Shown piece by piece: positions 6,764-9,111 of a stretch of 9,111 nt of DNA (positions within the stretch are counted from its first letter, which is position 1; the number at the start of each line of letters is the position of its first letter). The stretch is from the NCBI GenBank assembly GCA_003513555.1, contig DOPG01000125.1:1-9111 (forward strand), read 5' to 3'. The notes beneath the pieces were generated by a model that was not told the origin of the DNA, ran no database searches, and worked only from the letters and a program-made list of their open reading frames with translations. A program made the translations under genes and the position numbers. The stretch comes from Rhodopirellula sp. GTDB lineage: Bacteria > Planctomycetota > Planctomycetia > Pirellulales > Pirellulaceae.

Positions 6764-8662
6764 ATGGCCATCAGTCACACCAGTAGTATCCGCAACTCGA
6801 GCCTGTTGAATTGCCGCGATGTCGCTGCCTCAAGCCTTGCACTGATCTGCTTCCTTGTATTTTGCAATACGGATACATCGGCGCAGTCGCGTCGCGACCC
6901 TATCCGATTGACTCATGGCCCTATGCTGGGCATGTCCACCGCGAACTCGGTACGCGTATGGGGTCGGACCTCGGAACCGGGGCCCTTCTTTGTTCGCTAC
7001 GGCACATCTGCTGACCACTTGAACCAGCAAAGTGAATCGAAACGAACCACGGTCGAGCACGACAATACTGGGATCATTGTGTTGGACGATCTTAAAGCGG
7101 ATACCGCCTATCACTATCAAATTTTTGTGAACGATCTGCCGCATGGCCTTCCCGGTCAATTCCGCACTTTGCCCAGTGCAGAGGAATCCCGCAATGACCA
7201 ACACAATCCTGAAGGTCTTTTCAATTTTCGCTTCCAGATTGGATCGTGTGCCAACCAGAACCCAATGCATGGTGGCGGGCATCGCGCCACAACCTACGAA
7301 CACCTGAACAAGGACTGGGCAGATAAAGTCCACTTTCACATCATGAACGGAGACTGGCTGTACGAAGAATTGCGTACCTATCCGGTCGAGGCGTGGCGTT
7401 TATCGATGGGACTCACTGCTCTACCACTGCCAGTCAAAATCATGCCCACCGTCGTCGGTGTCTGGGAAAACTACAAACTGTACCTGAGCCGAGGCGTAGA
7501 ACTCGCAAAATGGCATCGCAACGTTCCAAGCTACTTCACTTTTGATGACCATGAGCTTGTAAATGACATTTGGGGCGCAGGTGAAAAGGGAAAGCGTCAT
7601 CGACGTACTGTGTTTCGCGACATTGGGACCTACGCGTGGCACGACTACCTTGGCTGGGCCAATCCAATGGAACACAAACACCCCATTCATTTTGGAAAAG
7701 CTGCCATGAAGGCTGGTAGTGACATTTTGCATGATCCCGATGCTGATTTTACAAAACTGCCACTACAGGAAATGCTGAATCTACATGTCCACTGGGGTAC
7801 CCCTGAGGCCGGTGTCAACGACATGAAATACGATAACGACGAGGGCAACAAGAATTCCTACGTGTACGATATTGTCGAAGTCATTGATGCTCAGCATCTT
7901 CGTGTGCACATGCCCGCCAAAGTCGACGACCAGGACATCAGTTATTCAATCGGGCGACGAAGCTACGGAAAATTCCGGGTTTCCAATTGTGAGTTTTATC
8001 TCATCGACACCCGGGGCGATCGAGACATGCATGACGTCAGTAATCGTGGCAAGAAAGGAGCCTCGATGCTGGGCAAGCCGCAACGTGACTGGTTGCTGAG
8101 ATCAATGAAAAGCAGTGACGCCGACTTTTTCTTTGTGATTTCGACAGTCCCCTTCATGATTCCTCACAGTGGTGCAGGTGGTTTTGAAGCTGATGCTGCA
8201 AACAAAGAAGAAGCATGGACAGGGTTCTTTGATGAGCGTGAAATGCTGATCAAAGAATGGGATAAAATGGGTAAAAAAGTCTTTGTGATGACGGGCGATC
8301 TTCACAATAGCTTTGCCATCAAGGTCACTGACAATGTCTGGGAATTCTGCTGTGGACCTCACAACAGCGTCAATCATGTTCCCGTCAACGATGAAAGCGA
8401 TCGTCCCGCCACCGGAAAATTCAAATTCGGTCCGCGAGAATGCGATATCCGCTGGAGCAGTTACATTCTTCCAGACCTGCCACGACTACAGCGTTTGTAC
8501 CCGCACTTCTGTGTGGTTCAAGTCAATAACGTCTTCAACATGCCCAAGCAACTTGGCGGCAAACGACTTGTGGCCTACCCACACCCCCAAGTGATCTTTC
8601 AGTACTTCGACGGCCGCACCGGTGAACTCGCCTACGCAGAGTCCATTACTATCGACCACTGA
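6764..8662 (+). CDS. PhoD-like alkaline phosphatase/phosphodiesterase, exported
   Basis: By family this is a secreted metallophosphatase that releases phosphate from phosphoesters, as PhoD does during phosphate scarcity. From the ATG at 6764 it has 632 residues; an in-frame GTG at 6740 would add eight. The N-terminus has a rather long basic/polar region, a hydrophobic stretch VAASSLALICFLVF and a likely cleavage near TSA, without a twin-arginine motif, unlike Bacillus PhoD. Residues ~45-140 form the PhoD N-terminal beta domain (HGPMLGMSTANSVRVWGR...). The catalytic domain has GSCANQ (C162), NGDWLYEE (D197, Y200), FDDHELVND (D261, D262, H263) and MTGDLHNSF (D512, H514), with QRDWLL...ISTVPFMI between them. 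These match the expected metal ligands in order. A planctomycete-style insert lies near 340-400. No good ribosome binding site precedes either start. It lies downstream of the sulfatase on the same strand, but the gap suggests separate transcription. Confidence 0.9.
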   Translation: MAISHTSSIRNSSLLNCRDVAASSLALICFLVFCNTDTSAQSRRDPIRLTHGPMLGMSTANSVRVWGRTSEPGPFFVRYGTSADHLNQQSESKRTTVEHDNTGIIVLDDLKADTAYHYQIFVNDLPHGLPGQFRTLPSAEESRNDQHNPEGLFNFRFQIGSCANQNPMHGGGHRATTYEHLNKDWADKVHFHIMNGDWLYEELRTYPVEAWRLSMGLTALPLPVKIMPTVVGVWENYKLYLSRGVELAKWHRNVPSYFTFDDHELVNDIWGAGEKGKRHRRTVFRDIGTYAWHDYLGWANPMEHKHPIHFGKAAMKAGSDILHDPDADFTKLPLQEMLNLHVHWGTPEAGVNDMKYDNDEGNKNSYVYDIVEVIDAQHLRVHMPAKVDDQDISYSIGRRSYGKFRVSNCEFYLIDTRGDRDMHDVSNRGKKGASMLGKPQRDWLLRSMKSSDADFFFVISTVPFMIPHSGAGGFEADAANKEEAWTGFFDEREMLIKEWDKMGKKVFVMTGDLHNSFAIKVTDNVWEFCCGPHNSVNHVPVNDESDRPATGKFKFGPRECDIRWSSYILPDLPRLQRLYPHFCVVQVNNVFNMPKQLGGKRLVAYPHPQVIFQYFDGRTGELAYAESITIDH

Positions 8663-8705
8663 CGTTAACAACGGACGCCAACGTCTCTCGTCATCCATGG
8701 TCTAC

Positions 8706-9110
8706 TCACTTCATGACGTTTCTCATTGCAGACAAACGTGCGAACCGGGTGACGCTAATCCTGACTACACTCCACTGGCTCGTAGCCGAGCCAGCGAGCT
8801 CGTTCATGGATATAAAAAGCGGTGCCAAAACCGGCTGAGCTATGTTGCCGCACTTAGCCTGTGTCCCAGCGATTGCGACCCGGTACCCCCCTGCGGCACA
8901 ACGACGGAATGCGTTTTCCAGCAAAACCGCGACGACGGCATTTGCAAGCAAACGGGCCACAGAACGCATGGCCTTGCTCCATCGCGAGGATGAGCACACC
9001 CCCCACCACCGTCCGTCTTTGAGCGATAGCCCCTTTAACGCTCGAAATCGAAATCCGTCGCTGTTTGCTCTTCCGTTTTGCCCCGCAATTTTGATATCGA
9101 ACAGAATCGA
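8706..9110 (-). CDS. Open minus-strand frame running off the right edge, unrecognised
   Basis: This frame is open for about 134 codons from the window edge to a stop at 8706-8708. If real it is the C-terminal part of a gene starting outside the window and convergent with the PhoD-like gene. Near the edge it reads SILFDIKIAGQNG and DGFRFRALKGLSLKDGRW, which looks somewhat protein-like. The rest (SVARLLANAVVAVLLENAF, then mixed residues) shows no motif I know. The frame crosses the hairpin at 8775-8794, and a second minus frame is also open near the edge. A chance open frame is more likely than a gene. Confidence 0.15.
   Translation of the reverse strand, partial: SILFDIKIAGQNGRANSDGFRFRALKGLSLKDGRWWGVCSSSRWSKAMRSVARLLANAVVAVLLENAFRRCAAGGYRVAIAGTQAKCGNIAQPVLAPLFISMNELAGSATSQWSVVRISVTRFARLSAMRNVMK
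8775..8794. terminator. Perfect hairpin about 110 bases after the PhoD-like gene
   Basis: CTGGCTCG (8775-8782) and CGAGCCAG (8787-8794) form a perfect 8-bp GC-rich stem with a TAGC loop, and a self-complementary CGAGCTCG follows directly. No T-run follows on either strand, so it is at best an atypical terminator. It could also be a protein-binding palindrome or an mRNA-stabilising stem. Confidence 0.35.
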
Positions 9111-9111
9111 A

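Larger units (their letters stand above)
8663..9111. other. Region after the PhoD-like gene with no recognised gene
   Basis: These 449 bases contain a perfect hairpin at 8775-8794, a CGAGCTCG palindrome right after it (8795-8802), and a loose GACGTT/AACGTC inverted repeat at 8661-8686 by the PhoD-like stop. Plus-strand frames are broken by stops or have no family features. One minus-strand frame stays open to the right edge and is listed separately at low confidence. Confidence 0.45.

Noticed and set aside
6830..7339. 169-codon minus frame inside the PhoD-like gene
   Set aside because: It is antisense to a gene with complete catalytic motifs and has no domain of its own.
8622..8993. 123-codon plus frame overlapping the PhoD-like 3' end
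   Set aside because: It starts inside the PhoD-like gene, crosses the hairpin at 8775-8794 and shows no motif.

Overview
The window (about 9.1 kb, mixed GC) looks like a piece of a planctomycete chromosome, probably from the Rhodopirellula/Pirellulaceae side. The reasons are an exported iduronate-2-sulfatase-like sulfatase, a large exported PhoD-type phosphatase, a single-domain TlpA-like lipoprotein of a style common in that phylum, a secreted protein with a Gly-Met repeat, weak or missing Shine-Dalgarno sites, and long intergenic gaps. This taxonomic call is inference from gene style; no rRNA or other marker is present.

Left part, minus strand: pgsA (phosphatidylglycerophosphate synthase, cut by the left edge), then a 208-base spacer, then a complete rimO (ribosomal protein S12 methylthiotransferase). 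A candidate promoter lies upstream of rimO. The next 478 bases hold no convincing gene. Then come a TlpA/thioredoxin-like lipoprotein gene and a gene for an exported Gly-Met-repeat protein of unknown function. The last two are on the same strand but separated by a good Rho-independent terminator, so they are probably transcribed separately.

Centre and right, plus strand: a 542-base divergent region separates the Gly-Met-repeat gene from a sulfatase gene. The region carries candidate promoters in both directions and a tiny leader-like frame behind a strong Shine-Dalgarno site. About 0.3 kb after the sulfatase is a PhoD-like alkaline phosphatase/phosphodiesterase gene. The two are exported ester hydrolases, one for sulfate esters and one for phosphate esters. 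They may be parts of a scavenging or polysaccharide-degradation repertoire, but no transporter, sensor or formylglycine-generating enzyme is present to define a pathway. The final 449 bases hold a perfect hairpin and an open minus-strand frame running off the right edge, with no recognised gene.

No tRNA, rRNA, CRISPR array, insertion sequence, phage gene or obvious defence system was seen. I did not find a convincing new multi-gene system. The least explained item is the exported Gly-Met-repeat protein.
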